This document shows positions 38,346 through 47,144 of a DNA stretch of 57,337 nucleotides, piece by piece. Made by a program: the position numbers and the translations under genes. Numbering within the stretch: position 1 is the first letter of the stretch; every line of letters begins with the position of its first letter. Where the stretch lies: NCBI GenBank assembly GCA_902568425.1, contig CACFQM010000002.1, positions 1 through 57,337 on the forward strand, read 5' to 3'. The stretch is from an uncultured Pelagibacteraceae bacterium (GTDB lineage Bacteria; Pseudomonadota; Alphaproteobacteria; Pelagibacterales; Pelagibacteraceae). The notes beneath the pieces are model-generated. The model was not told where the DNA came from. It was given only the letters and a program-made list of their open reading frames with translations, and searched no databases.

Positions 38346-40205
38346 TTATTTTACAAAATAATTTACTATTTCTTCTAAGTCCTTTTGAGAAATGTTATTA
38401 TCAATAGGTGCCTCGCCTCTTGACTCATCAATTGACATTTGAGTTAAATCTGGATCATTTAAAAATCTTCCCATAGTATCAATTTTTGATTGCAAAGCAT
38501 TTGCTACTAAAATATCTATATTTTTTCCTACCGAAGCGGGTGTTTTACATTGAAGAATATAAATATTTTTTTGATCATTATTACCTAATCTGCAAATCCT
38601 ATCAATTGACTGTAAATACTGATCCGCCTGAAAACTTCTATCGATGTAGATTGCATTGTGACAAGCGTGATGTAAACTTATACCCTCAGCACACGAAGCG
38701 TAATTTGCAACTAAAGTCATACAGTCAGATTTAACATCTTTAAATTTTTTAATTTTATTTTTTCTAGTATTGAATTCGCTATCATCATCTCCCATATCAA
38801 CTCCTCCATGAATAAACTCAGCATTTAAATCTCTCAACAAATAGTGACCGATAAATTCTATGTTGTGTTTAAAATAACTCCATATGATTGTTTTTTTTCC
38901 TTCTTTGGCTAATTTTCGAGCAATTCTACAAGCCTCACGAATTTTAGCACTACCACCAGAGTTCTCTTCTTCGACAAGTGCTTGGTGAATACTGCTATCA
39001 ATATTATCTCCAAAAATTATGTTTCCCTCTTCCTCTTGTTTTCTAGTTACTAGTACAGGGTTACTGGATAGTTGAATTAACCGAATTATAGATCTTCGTA
39101 TTTCTTTAAATTTTTTATGGACGTTTATATTAGATTTTAAACTTGCAATAAATGGGTTTAAAACCCTTGTATAAAGATCTAACTGAGGTCTGGTCATATC
39201 GACATTGATAGGTTTTACAACTGTTTTTGGTAAATCAAGTTCTCTTTTAGTTGTTCTTACCCAAAACCTTCCTCCATCATAGTCGGGCCCTGGATATAAA
39301 AATTGATACTGCGTATTTATATCACCCAAATTATTTGGCGCCGGCGTACCAGTAAGTATATCCTTTCTCACAAAATTTAAACTATGTGATAAATTTAAAA
39401 CATTCTGTGATCTTTGTGCACCTTCACTCTTAATTTTATGACTTTCATCCAATACAAAGTGAACTTTATTAGCATATACAAAATTTGCTATTAGATATCC
39501 CATTGTTTCCAACTTTTCGTAATTTATAATAAAATTTTTTTTTCCAGATTGAATTTTCTTTTTAATTAACTCGTGACTACCAGTGAGCTCCACTAAACCT
39601 TCTTTTCGTAGTTCAGAATTCTCATCTAAACATTCTTCAAATCCATCTTCCCAACCAAGAAAAGCATTTTTAGGCGCTACAACAATCAAACTATTAATTG
39701 GATTATTCTTTAAATTTTTTAAAATTAGATGGGTAGCCAATGTTACAGCAGTTTTCCCAGAGCCTTGAACTGAAAAATTAGCACCATTCGAAAATTTAAG
39801 TAATGTTTTTAAATCTCTTACTTGATATTTGTTTAGTTTGATTTTATTGAAACCATATTCTTTTAATTTAGCTATATCATCAACTGTTATTTTGATTTTA
39901 TAGTCATCTGAATTAATTAGGTTTGAATTCTTTATTGTCTCTTCAATTTTTTGAAAAGCTTCTTTGCTATATGTTATTGAAAATTTTTTATGATCCCTTA
40001 AACGTTTAAGTTCAACTAGAATACTTAAAAGAGATATCCATTCAACTGTTATGCTATTATTAGTTTCGTCTTTTAATGCATTATTTTGATAATTAATTAA
40101 ATATCTTTTTAAATCACCCCAAACCTCATGTTTGAAATCTTCTGATTTAGAAATTTTAACAAAAAATTGACCATCGTTAAAAATCTGTTCAATGTGAATC
40201 TTCAT
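38346..40205 (-). CDS. SNF2-family DEAD/DEAH helicase/translocase
   Basis: Walker A 'QGSGKTAVTLA', 'LDESHK', 'LTGTPAPNNLGD', helicase C 'SCAEGISLHHACHNAIYIDRSFQADQYLQSIDRICRLGN'. Confidence 0.92.
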   Translation of the reverse strand: MKIHIEQIFNDGQFFVKISKSEDFKHEVWGDLKRYLINYQNNALKDETNNSITVEWISLLSILVELKRLRDHKKFSITYSKEAFQKIEETIKNSNLINSDDYKIKITVDDIAKLKEYGFNKIKLNKYQVRDLKTLLKFSNGANFSVQGSGKTAVTLATHLILKNLKNNPINSLIVVAPKNAFLGWEDGFEECLDENSELRKEGLVELTGSHELIKKKIQSGKKNFIINYEKLETMGYLIANFVYANKVHFVLDESHKIKSEGAQRSQNVLNLSHSLNFVRKDILTGTPAPNNLGDINTQYQFLYPGPDYDGGRFWVRTTKRELDLPKTVVKPINVDMTRPQLDLYTRVLNPFIASLKSNINVHKKFKEIRRSIIRLIQLSSNPVLVTRKQEEEGNIIFGDNIDSSIHQALVEEENSGGSAKIREACRIARKLAKEGKKTIIWSYFKHNIEFIGHYLLRDLNAEFIHGGVDMGDDDSEFNTRKNKIKKFKDVKSDCMTLVANYASCAEGISLHHACHNAIYIDRSFQADQYLQSIDRICRLGNNDQKNIYILQCKTPASVGKNIDILVANALQSKIDTMGRFLNDPDLTQMSIDESRGEAPIDNNISQKDLEEIVNYFVK

Positions 40206-40218
40206 GTATTTTTGAAAA

Positions 40219-41535
40219 TTATTTCAACTTTGAATTTATTATTTTTTCTGACTTAGTTACAATTTTTTCTAAAGTTTTTTTGATTTCTTTTCGATCTTTT
40301 TCCGGGTATTTCATGAAATTCATTGCCTCGATTTTACCCAATGCATCTGAAGCATATTTCTTTGCAGCAGAGAAATCTTTTTTTGTAGCAATATATTCTA
40401 CAGCTTTAGATATAATATCTTCATTCTTTTTTTTAATTGGGATTTGGTCCACTACTGTAATATCAATACCTTTAATACTGTCTTTTAAATCACTTAATGG
40501 ATCTTTTAATGAATCTGTCTCTTTTTTTTCTTTATTTTTAATATGATGGTGTTTTTTAAAAAACTCTACTGCATCACTTATGGCTGATTTTTTTTGTAAA
40601 GCACTTAGAACAGAATAATCCCTCGTATTAAAATTTCCTGAATTTAAAGCAACCATTCTTCCAGATTTTAGAATCCAATCTTTTTCTGCTGGCTTAACAC
40701 CGGCTTTATTTGCTCTATCAATAGTATCTTTCCAAATTTGTTCCTGATTTTTCACTAAACTATAATTTTTTTCATCTTTAAAATCTTCCTTAAGAGATTT
40801 TTCAACTAAAGTGATTAGCTCATACCAATTTTTAACACTTTGTTCAGGTCTTCCCATGTCTGCTGCTATCTGTTTAAATGGGATTCCAAGCTCTTCTTTT
40901 TCTTTCTTTATTTCTAAAGCAAGCGATATCCAGTCATATTCTTGTTTGAACTCTCTTTTGACTTGAATATTATTTTCAACTTGTTTGATCTGCTGATCAT
41001 TTAAATATTGCTCAACTATTGCGCAAGGAATGTGTTTAAATTTTTCATACTTTTTTGGATTTTCCGTATATATTTCTCTCACAGAGGCTAATCTTCTGTT
41101 TCCATTAATTACTATTCCATTGCTGTCAACTAATAAAGGTGAATCCTCTCTAAATTCTCCTTTTGTTTTAAGCTCATTAAAAATATTTGATTTTGATACT
41201 TTTGCTAAATCAACTAAAAATCTGTGTTGAACATTATGCTGCTTGTTATTTTCCAAACCATCTCTAAACCAATTATCTTTATGATTTTGTTCATTTATAT
41301 AAAAAGACTGTTCTGCTCTAGTTCTTCCATTATTAAGGTGATATATAGGTGCACCGATTGGTAAAAGAACAACTTTGCAATCAACCGTTTTACCTTTTAT
41401 TGGTACTGGATGTTTTCTTAAAACTTTTTTGTTTATATTATCTTTAATTATTCTTCTTCTCTTTTGCTTATCAAATACCTCTACTTTGTAATGATATTTT
41501 TTTGGTTGTTTTAGAACTATTTTGGTTTCACTCAT
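40219..41535 (-). CDS. ParB/sulfiredoxin N-terminal domain-like protein
   Basis: 438 aa; 'PLLVDSNGIVINGNRRLASVREI' (ParB GxRR-like), 'FKQIAADMGRPEQSVKNWYELITLV' HTH-like segment. Confidence 0.75.
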   Translation of the reverse strand: MSETKIVLKQPKKYHYKVEVFDKQKRRRIIKDNINKKVLRKHPVPIKGKTVDCKVVLLPIGAPIYHLNNGRTRAEQSFYINEQNHKDNWFRDGLENNKQHNVQHRFLVDLAKVSKSNIFNELKTKGEFREDSPLLVDSNGIVINGNRRLASVREIYTENPKKYEKFKHIPCAIVEQYLNDQQIKQVENNIQVKREFKQEYDWISLALEIKKEKEELGIPFKQIAADMGRPEQSVKNWYELITLVEKSLKEDFKDEKNYSLVKNQEQIWKDTIDRANKAGVKPAEKDWILKSGRMVALNSGNFNTRDYSVLSALQKKSAISDAVEFFKKHHHIKNKEKKETDSLKDPLSDLKDSIKGIDITVVDQIPIKKKNEDIISKAVEYIATKKDFSAAKKYASDALGKIEAMNFMKYPEKDRKEIKKTLEKIVTKSEKIINSKLK

Positions 41536-41538
41536 AAT

Positions 41539-42402
41539 TTAAATACTAGGTTTATTTACTTTCTTTTTCAATTTTTTTTTATCGTAAAAAAACCTATGCA
41601 TTCCACAATTCTTTGCTCCGCAATCTGATGGTGGTTCCGGAGGATCATTTTTTTCTAACATATCGATATGATCTGTTATCATTTTTAAAAATCTTTGCAT
41701 ATCAATAGGAATTTTGTAAAAACGATATGAAAAAGAGACACCAATTTGATCTCCCCCGTTTGTAAGAGGCGCAGAATATTCGGGATACACAAACACAAGA
41801 CCAAGTAATTTTATATTTTTAATTGTTAAATTTTTTGCTTCAAGTTCTTTTTTATAAACACCCTTATCTATCGTAAAAAGTAAAGGAGTTTTTTTAAATA
41901 TTTTCTTATACCAAATTTTATATTCTTTTCTTAAAAAATCTTTATTAATTTCTAAATTCTCATAAAGCATTGCGTAGGCGTGAAGTTGTGGTGTATATTC
42001 AGTAATCTTTTTATCTAAATCTTTATCTTTAAAAGAATAATCTTTTGTATCATTTTTTTTAAATTTTGAAGTTTTGTAATCTATAATTCCAGATGTCCCA
42101 TCATCAAATTTAATAATACCATCACCTTTACCTCTAATTCTAAATTCCCTTCCCTTAAGATCTAGAAATTTAATTGAAGAAAAAGTTCTAGAGCCTGGAT
42201 CTATTATTTTTCCTTTTGGTATTCCATCTATGGCCTTTGTGCCCTGTTTTATAAAAAATTCTTTTTCTTTGTTATCTAAAGTTTGTGTTACACCTACAGG
42301 TACTCCCCGATTCTCTAAATTATAGTGGTGTTTGAGATATTCACAATGATTGCACTTATACGACAAGGCGCTAGGCGAAATTATGTAAACTTTATTTTTC
42401 AT
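41539..42402 (-). CDS. PD-(D/E)XK nuclease, RecB/Cas4-like
   Basis: 'GKGDGIIKFDDGTSGIIDYKTSKF' catalytic core, 'YTPQLHAYAMLYEN' QxxxY motif, CNHC near N-terminus and CGAKNC near C-terminus. Confidence 0.85.
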   Translation of the reverse strand: MKNKVYIISPSALSYKCNHCEYLKHHYNLENRGVPVGVTQTLDNKEKEFFIKQGTKAIDGIPKGKIIDPGSRTFSSIKFLDLKGREFRIRGKGDGIIKFDDGTSGIIDYKTSKFKKNDTKDYSFKDKDLDKKITEYTPQLHAYAMLYENLEINKDFLRKEYKIWYKKIFKKTPLLFTIDKGVYKKELEAKNLTIKNIKLLGLVFVYPEYSAPLTNGGDQIGVSFSYRFYKIPIDMQRFLKMITDHIDMLEKNDPPEPPSDCGAKNCGMHRFFYDKKKLKKKVNKPSI

Positions 42403-42598
42403 TTTTCTCCATTTTTATAAGTTTTATATTTTTTGAGTTAGCGCTCTCTAAATATGAGACCCTTTCGGACAACATATCGACGATCTTAATAAGTTTGTTT
42501 AACTCTCTTTTTGACGCTAGATAATCTGTAATAAAAAGGTCCCCCTCTGATAAACTCTTTTTTCTGAGTAAATAAAAATCTGTATTTTTTTTCTTCAT
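42392..42598 (-). CDS. Short coiled-coil protein, first gene of the island operon
   Basis: 68 aa; 'ASKRELNKLIKIVDMLSERVSYLESANSK'; AGGGAG ribosome-binding site (complement of 42604-42609); overlaps next gene. Confidence 0.6.
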   Translation of the reverse strand: MKKKNTDFYLLRKKSLSEGDLFITDYLASKRELNKLIKIVDMLSERVSYLESANSKNIKLIKMEKNEK

Positions 42599-42612
42599 AT
42601 TTTCTCCCTGTT

Positions 42613-42655
42613 TCCCTTTCCAAAAGGGGCGTTTAAGAAAGGATAAGAACGCCCC
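42613..42655 (-). promoter_or_regulatory. Leader hairpins of the island operon (possible attenuator)
   Basis: On minus strand GGGGCGTT/AACGCCCC stem followed by TTTT, and an overlapping CCCTTT-TGG-AAAGGG hairpin immediately upstream of the first ORF. Confidence 0.55.
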
Positions 42656-42760
42656 AATTGGCAGGTTATTTGTTAGCTATATTCTCCTTTTTTTTGTTTA
42701 ATATTCATGCTTAATAAATAGTAAATAATTAGAATTAATTCTTGTGAAATGGATTTAAGA

Positions 42761-42822
42761 ATTTTGGACAAATGACAAAAAATCATAGTTTTTTTTGTCC
42801 AAAATTAAGTTAAGTTTTGGAC
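42761..42822 (+). promoter_or_regulatory. Three-copy TTTTGGAC / GTCCAAAA motif upstream of DUF2237 gene
   Basis: ATTTTGGACAAA (42761-42772), TTTGTCCAAAAT (42794-42805), TTTTGGAC (42815-42822) just before ATG 42825. Confidence 0.5.
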
Positions 42823-42824
42823 TT

Positions 42825-43196
42825 ATGGAAAAACAGAAGAATATTTTAGGGGAAGACTTAGAAAGTTGTTCTGCTGACCCTTTAACGGGATGGTTCAGAG
42901 ACGGGTGCTGTAACACTGATAAAAACGATCGAGGACTTCATACTGTTTGTGTTAAGGTAAATGATGAATTTTTAGAGTGGTGTAAGGAAGCGGGTAATGA
43001 TTTAATTACACCTCATCCTGAATTTGGTTTTCCAGGGTTAAAAAATGGAGATAAATGGTGTGTTTGTGCAAGTTGGTATGCAAGAGCGCTTGAAGCAGGA
43101 AAAGGTTGTCCGATTTATTTAAAAGCAACACACGAAAAAACTTTAGATTTAATACCTATAGAAAAGTTAAAAGAATTTGCGGTAGATCTGTCTTAA
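42825..43196 (+). CDS. DUF2237 family protein
   Basis: 'DPLTGWFRDGCCNTDKNDRGLHTVCVKVNDEFLEWCKEAGNDLITPHPEFGFPGLKNGDKWCVCASWYARALEAG'; ATG at 42825 preferred to TTG at 42795. Confidence 0.9.
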   Translation: MEKQKNILGEDLESCSADPLTGWFRDGCCNTDKNDRGLHTVCVKVNDEFLEWCKEAGNDLITPHPEFGFPGLKNGDKWCVCASWYARALEAGKGCPIYLKATHEKTLDLIPIEKLKEFAVDLS

Positions 43197-43207
43197 ACAA
43201 AATTTAT

Positions 43208-43939
43208 TTACTTTAATATACGTCTAAACAAAACTAATAAAAAAAGAAAAGATAATAACTGAGATATCATTGAAAATAACAAAAATAATTGTTTTCTTTG
43301 ATTGATATTATAAAGTTCAATATTAATTTTATATAATTGATCTGTTAATTCATTTTCGGTTTTCCCAAAAAATTCTAGTAATTGATTAAAATAGCTTTCA
43401 TTGTATCTTATTAAATATTGAACATAGTTATAATCAACTGGTACGGGTGGATCAGCTACTATTGATTGACTAATAGAATAACTCGCTTTTTCAATATTAA
43501 TAAAGTGATCACAAAAACTTACTTTTTCTATCTTATCATTTTTTTTTATATCTAAGAATTTTTGACATAACAAAGATTTATTTGTCTCGTCGAAAAAAAT
43601 ATCTTGTATAATTATCACGTGTGACATAAGTATTTTTGCATAAAAATGATCTTTTGTACTTTTTAAATCTATTTCAACATTTTGTTCTTGCTGCCTAAGA
43701 TTTAAAGAAGAAAGTACAAAAAGTTGAAATGATGCAGATCTTATAATTTGTCCGATTTTTCTATTATTCGACAAAGCAGAATTCTGATCTTCAAGAATTT
43801 TTGAATTTCTTTCCTGAACTACACGATATTTATCTTCAATTTGAATTACTGCTTGATCTAAGGAAAGAGAGATTAATTGAAAAAATCCAGCACAAATAAT
43901 TATAATTATACCAAAAAATCCTAATTTTTTTCTTCTCAT
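43208..43939 (-). CDS. Membrane protein of unknown function (N- and C-terminal TM segments)
   Basis: 243 aa; TM near each end; coupled to neighbouring similar-topology ORF. Confidence 0.6.
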   Translation of the reverse strand: MRRKKLGFFGIIIIICAGFFQLISLSLDQAVIQIEDKYRVVQERNSKILEDQNSALSNNRKIGQIIRSASFQLFVLSSLNLRQQEQNVEIDLKSTKDHFYAKILMSHVIIIQDIFFDETNKSLLCQKFLDIKKNDKIEKVSFCDHFINIEKASYSISQSIVADPPVPVDYNYVQYLIRYNESYFNQLLEFFGKTENELTDQLYKINIELYNINQRKQLFLLFSMISQLLSFLFLLVLFRRILK

Positions 43940-44763
43940 TTAACTTCCCTTACTTCAAACACCTGAATGATAATAAAAATAATAATTTGTAGCAAAAATG
44001 CGTAAAATATAGTTGTAGTAGAATTTTTGGTTGCTGTTAAAATTTTTTTATTAATTTGTGATATTTCTTCTGATAGTTCTGAATTTTTTTCTGAATATAA
44101 TAAGCCCATTATATTGTTAATCATATAAAGTTTTTTTATTTCCTCCCTGATTCTTTTATTTAATTCACCGTCCTTAGGTCCAAAAAATTTTTGATCTGCT
44201 AAAATATTTTCTTTTATGGGATTATCATAATAACTAGTATCTTTTAAAATGGAGTAGACAAAATCTAAGCTTTCCTTAACTTCTTTATCAAAACTATCTA
44301 GTGAATTTTCATCAATAAAATTTTTCTTTAATAAATTTAATGTTTGTTCATTATTTTCCAAATATTTTTTTGGCTCTATTCCAATTTTTTTAGCGTCATT
44401 AATTGATAATTCAATTGTTAGTGGAAGCCACGATAATTGGTGAAAATTATATCTTGGATTGCTCATATCTATATATTTAACATCAATATTTTGAGCGAGT
44501 AATTGTATAAAGTCGTAATCAGTATTTCTGTTGTCTAAAGACTTTGTGTCTATTAACCATTCTCTAACTATTCTTTGATCATTGTTAAGTTTAACTAAGT
44601 CTGATCTTAATTTAGTTAATTTACTTTCATAAAATATTGAAACAGCTGAGGTTATTATCGCTGCAATTATAAATGAGATTGTGAAATTGGTTAATATGAG
44701 AAATTTTTTTTTATTTTTTTTGCTAACCGATAAAAGATTATTAATAGCAATAAATTTCAACAT
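43936..44763 (-). CDS. Membrane protein of unknown function (N- and C-terminal TM segments)
   Basis: 275 aa; TM near each end; 4-nt overlap with downstream ORF. Confidence 0.6.
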   Translation of the reverse strand: MLKFIAINNLLSVSKKNKKKFLILTNFTISFIIAAIITSAVSIFYESKLTKLRSDLVKLNNDQRIVREWLIDTKSLDNRNTDYDFIQLLAQNIDVKYIDMSNPRYNFHQLSWLPLTIELSINDAKKIGIEPKKYLENNEQTLNLLKKNFIDENSLDSFDKEVKESLDFVYSILKDTSYYDNPIKENILADQKFFGPKDGELNKRIREEIKKLYMINNIMGLLYSEKNSELSEEISQINKKILTATKNSTTTIFYAFLLQIIIFIIIQVFEVREVK

Positions 44764-44840
44764 TAATTACATATTTCCATACTTTTGATTTTGTTCCAAT
44801 TAAAAAATTAAAAGAGCTTTTCTGTAGTTCTATTATGAAA

Positions 44841-46283
44841 CTACATATCGATTATCATTGTATCTTTAGATCCACCACCCTGTGAACTATTCACAATCGT
44901 ACTTCCTTTTTTTAAAGCCACTCTTGTCAATCCACCTGTTGTAACCCAAGTTGATTTTCCACTTAAAACAAATGGTCTTAAATCTAAGTGTCTTGGCTCT
45001 ATACTATTATCGGTAATAGTTGGTGTGGTAGAAAGTATTTCTAAAGGTTGAGCAATATAATTTCTTGGATTTTTTAAAATATTTTTTTTCATTTCTTCCC
45101 TATTCTTCTTAGAAGCGTGTGGCCCAATTAAAATACCATTACCACCAGAACCATTTGTCGGTTTTACAACGAACTTAGAAATATTTTCTATTACATGTTC
45201 TCTGTGAATTTTTTCACTACAAAGTAAAGTTTCAACTTGTTGAATTTTTGGTTGCTCTCCTAAATAATAAACAATCATTTTGTCGACGTAAGAATAAATA
45301 GCTTTGTCATCAGCTATACCTGTGCCTGGAGCATTTAAAATTCCAACGTTACCTTTTCTCCAGGCTTTAAATAGTCCTGGAACTCCAATCAATGAACCTT
45401 TGAAAAAGGCTTTAGGATCTAGAAAAGTATCATCAAGTCTTCTATAGATACAATCAACTTTTAATTTTCCTCTAACTGTTTTCATGTAAACAACATCTTT
45501 CTCAACAAACAAATCTTTGCCCTCAACAAGAGCTATACCCATTTGCTCAGATAAAAATCTATGCTCAAAATATGCAGAGTTTGCTCTTCCTGGAGTTAAA
45601 ACACACATGTGAGGATCTTTTGTTTTTTTTGGAATACATTCGAGCATGCAGTGATAGAGTTTGTTTGGGTATTGATGAATATCTGAAACTTTATATCTAG
45701 TAAATAATTCAGGGAAGACATCTCTCATTACCATTCGGTTCTCTAACATGTAAGAGATCCCTGAGGGGACCCGCAAGTTGTCTTCCAGAACTAAAAAATC
45801 TCCTTTAATATTTCTAATTAAATCAATACCAGAAATATTTGACCAAGCTTTATGTTTTGGAGAAAAACCGTCACACTCTTTTAAATAATAAGGTGATTTA
45901 AAAACTAGCTCTTTGGGTATGACGTTGTCTTTAAATATTTTTTTATCATTATAAACATCATCAATAAAAAGATTTAAAGCTTTTACCCTTTGCAATAAAC
46001 CTTTTGAAACTTTAGACCAATCTCTTTTTGGAATAATTCTCGGAATTATATCAAGTGGCCACTTTTTTTCTTGAGCTTTTTTTCCAGAAGAATAAACACG
46101 AAAATTAATTCCTCTTGCACTTATTGTGCTTGCACAATTTTTTTCAATCTCTTGTAGCTTTTTGCTACCAATTTTTTCAAGAATACTTGAAATTACCTTA
46201 GCTTGCTTCCTAAGCTTATTGTCTTCACCCAAATACTCGTCATAAGTAGTGTCGGAGTCGTATTTATCCCAAAGTGATCCCAT
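44841..46283 (-). CDS. Circularly permuted ATP-grasp family protein (DUF404/407-type)
   Basis: 'RDWSKVSKGLLQRVKALNLFIDDVYNDKKI', 'VLTPGRANSAYFEHRFLSEQMGIALVEGKDL', 'FVVKPTNGSGGNGILIGPHAS'; start chosen at MGSLWDKYD. Confidence 0.9.
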   Translation of the reverse strand: MGSLWDKYDSDTTYDEYLGEDNKLRKQAKVISSILEKIGSKKLQEIEKNCASTISARGINFRVYSSGKKAQEKKWPLDIIPRIIPKRDWSKVSKGLLQRVKALNLFIDDVYNDKKIFKDNVIPKELVFKSPYYLKECDGFSPKHKAWSNISGIDLIRNIKGDFLVLEDNLRVPSGISYMLENRMVMRDVFPELFTRYKVSDIHQYPNKLYHCMLECIPKKTKDPHMCVLTPGRANSAYFEHRFLSEQMGIALVEGKDLFVEKDVVYMKTVRGKLKVDCIYRRLDDTFLDPKAFFKGSLIGVPGLFKAWRKGNVGILNAPGTGIADDKAIYSYVDKMIVYYLGEQPKIQQVETLLCSEKIHREHVIENISKFVVKPTNGSGGNGILIGPHASKKNREEMKKNILKNPRNYIAQPLEILSTTPTITDNSIEPRHLDLRPFVLSGKSTWVTTGGLTRVALKKGSTIVNSSQGGGSKDTMIIDM

Positions 46284-46395
46284 AAACATTCTTTCATTGT
46301 TAACAATTATGCAAAACAAGCAATTGCATTAATTAGATAGCTGGCATGCTATTATTAATTTGTATATTTATAATTTTTTAATTAAGTATTCGTAC

Positions 46396-47118
46396 ATGAC
46401 ATATTGTATCGGAATCAAGACAAAAGAGGGTTTAGTTTTTGCATCAGACTCAAGAACAAATGCTGGAATGGATAACGTTAATATCTATTCAAAGATGTTT
46501 ACACACGATGTTGGTGATAGAACAATAGTTATAGTTACTTCAGGAAACTTAGGTACATCGCAGGCTGTGTATAAATCTATAGAGAAAGATTTAAAAAGTA
46601 AGTCTGGAACGAATCTTAACACCTGTAAAGATTTTGAACAGATCGCAAGCTATTTAGGTAAATTAAACATAAAACATTCATCACCTGACGGTGTCAATAC
46701 GGACATACTTACTCTTGGAGCAACGTTCATTGTAGGAGGTCAAATTAAAGGTCAACCGCAAGAAATCTATTTAGTTTATCCGCAGGGAAATTTCATTAGA
46801 CCAGCAGATAGTAAACCTTATTTAGTAATTGGCGAGGTCAAGTATGGAAAACCTATTCTGGATAGAGTTATTACGCCAAGTGTAAAAATTGGCGACGCTG
46901 CAAGATGCGCTTTAATTTCAATGGACTCAACTTTGAAAAGTGATTTAACCGTGGGACCTCCGATTGACTTTGCTATTTACAAAAAAGATACAAATAAGAT
47001 TGCATCTTTAAAATGTTTAAATACTTCTGATGAAGACTATTTCAAAGTCTGTAACCAATGGTCGGATAAAGTTGTGAAACTATTCGATACATTCCCAAGA
47101 TTTGATTGGGAAATATAA
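46396..47118 (+). CDS. Proteasome-type peptidase, Anbu-like
   Basis: 'MTYCIGIKTKEGLVFASDSRTNAGMDNVNIYSKMF' ; start chosen at MTYCIG so Thr is residue 2. Confidence 0.9.
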   Translation: MTYCIGIKTKEGLVFASDSRTNAGMDNVNIYSKMFTHDVGDRTIVIVTSGNLGTSQAVYKSIEKDLKSKSGTNLNTCKDFEQIASYLGKLNIKHSSPDGVNTDILTLGATFIVGGQIKGQPQEIYLVYPQGNFIRPADSKPYLVIGEVKYGKPILDRVITPSVKIGDAARCALISMDSTLKSDLTVGPPIDFAIYKKDTNKIASLKCLNTSDEDYFKVCNQWSDKVVKLFDTFPRFDWEI

Positions 47119-47144
47119 ATAATTAAGTTTTACAGATTTATTTT

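Noticed and set aside
42795-42824. TTG start for the DUF2237 gene
   Set aside because: Family similarity begins after ATG at 42825; the upstream segment is part of the TTTTGGAC/GTCCAAAA repeat region.
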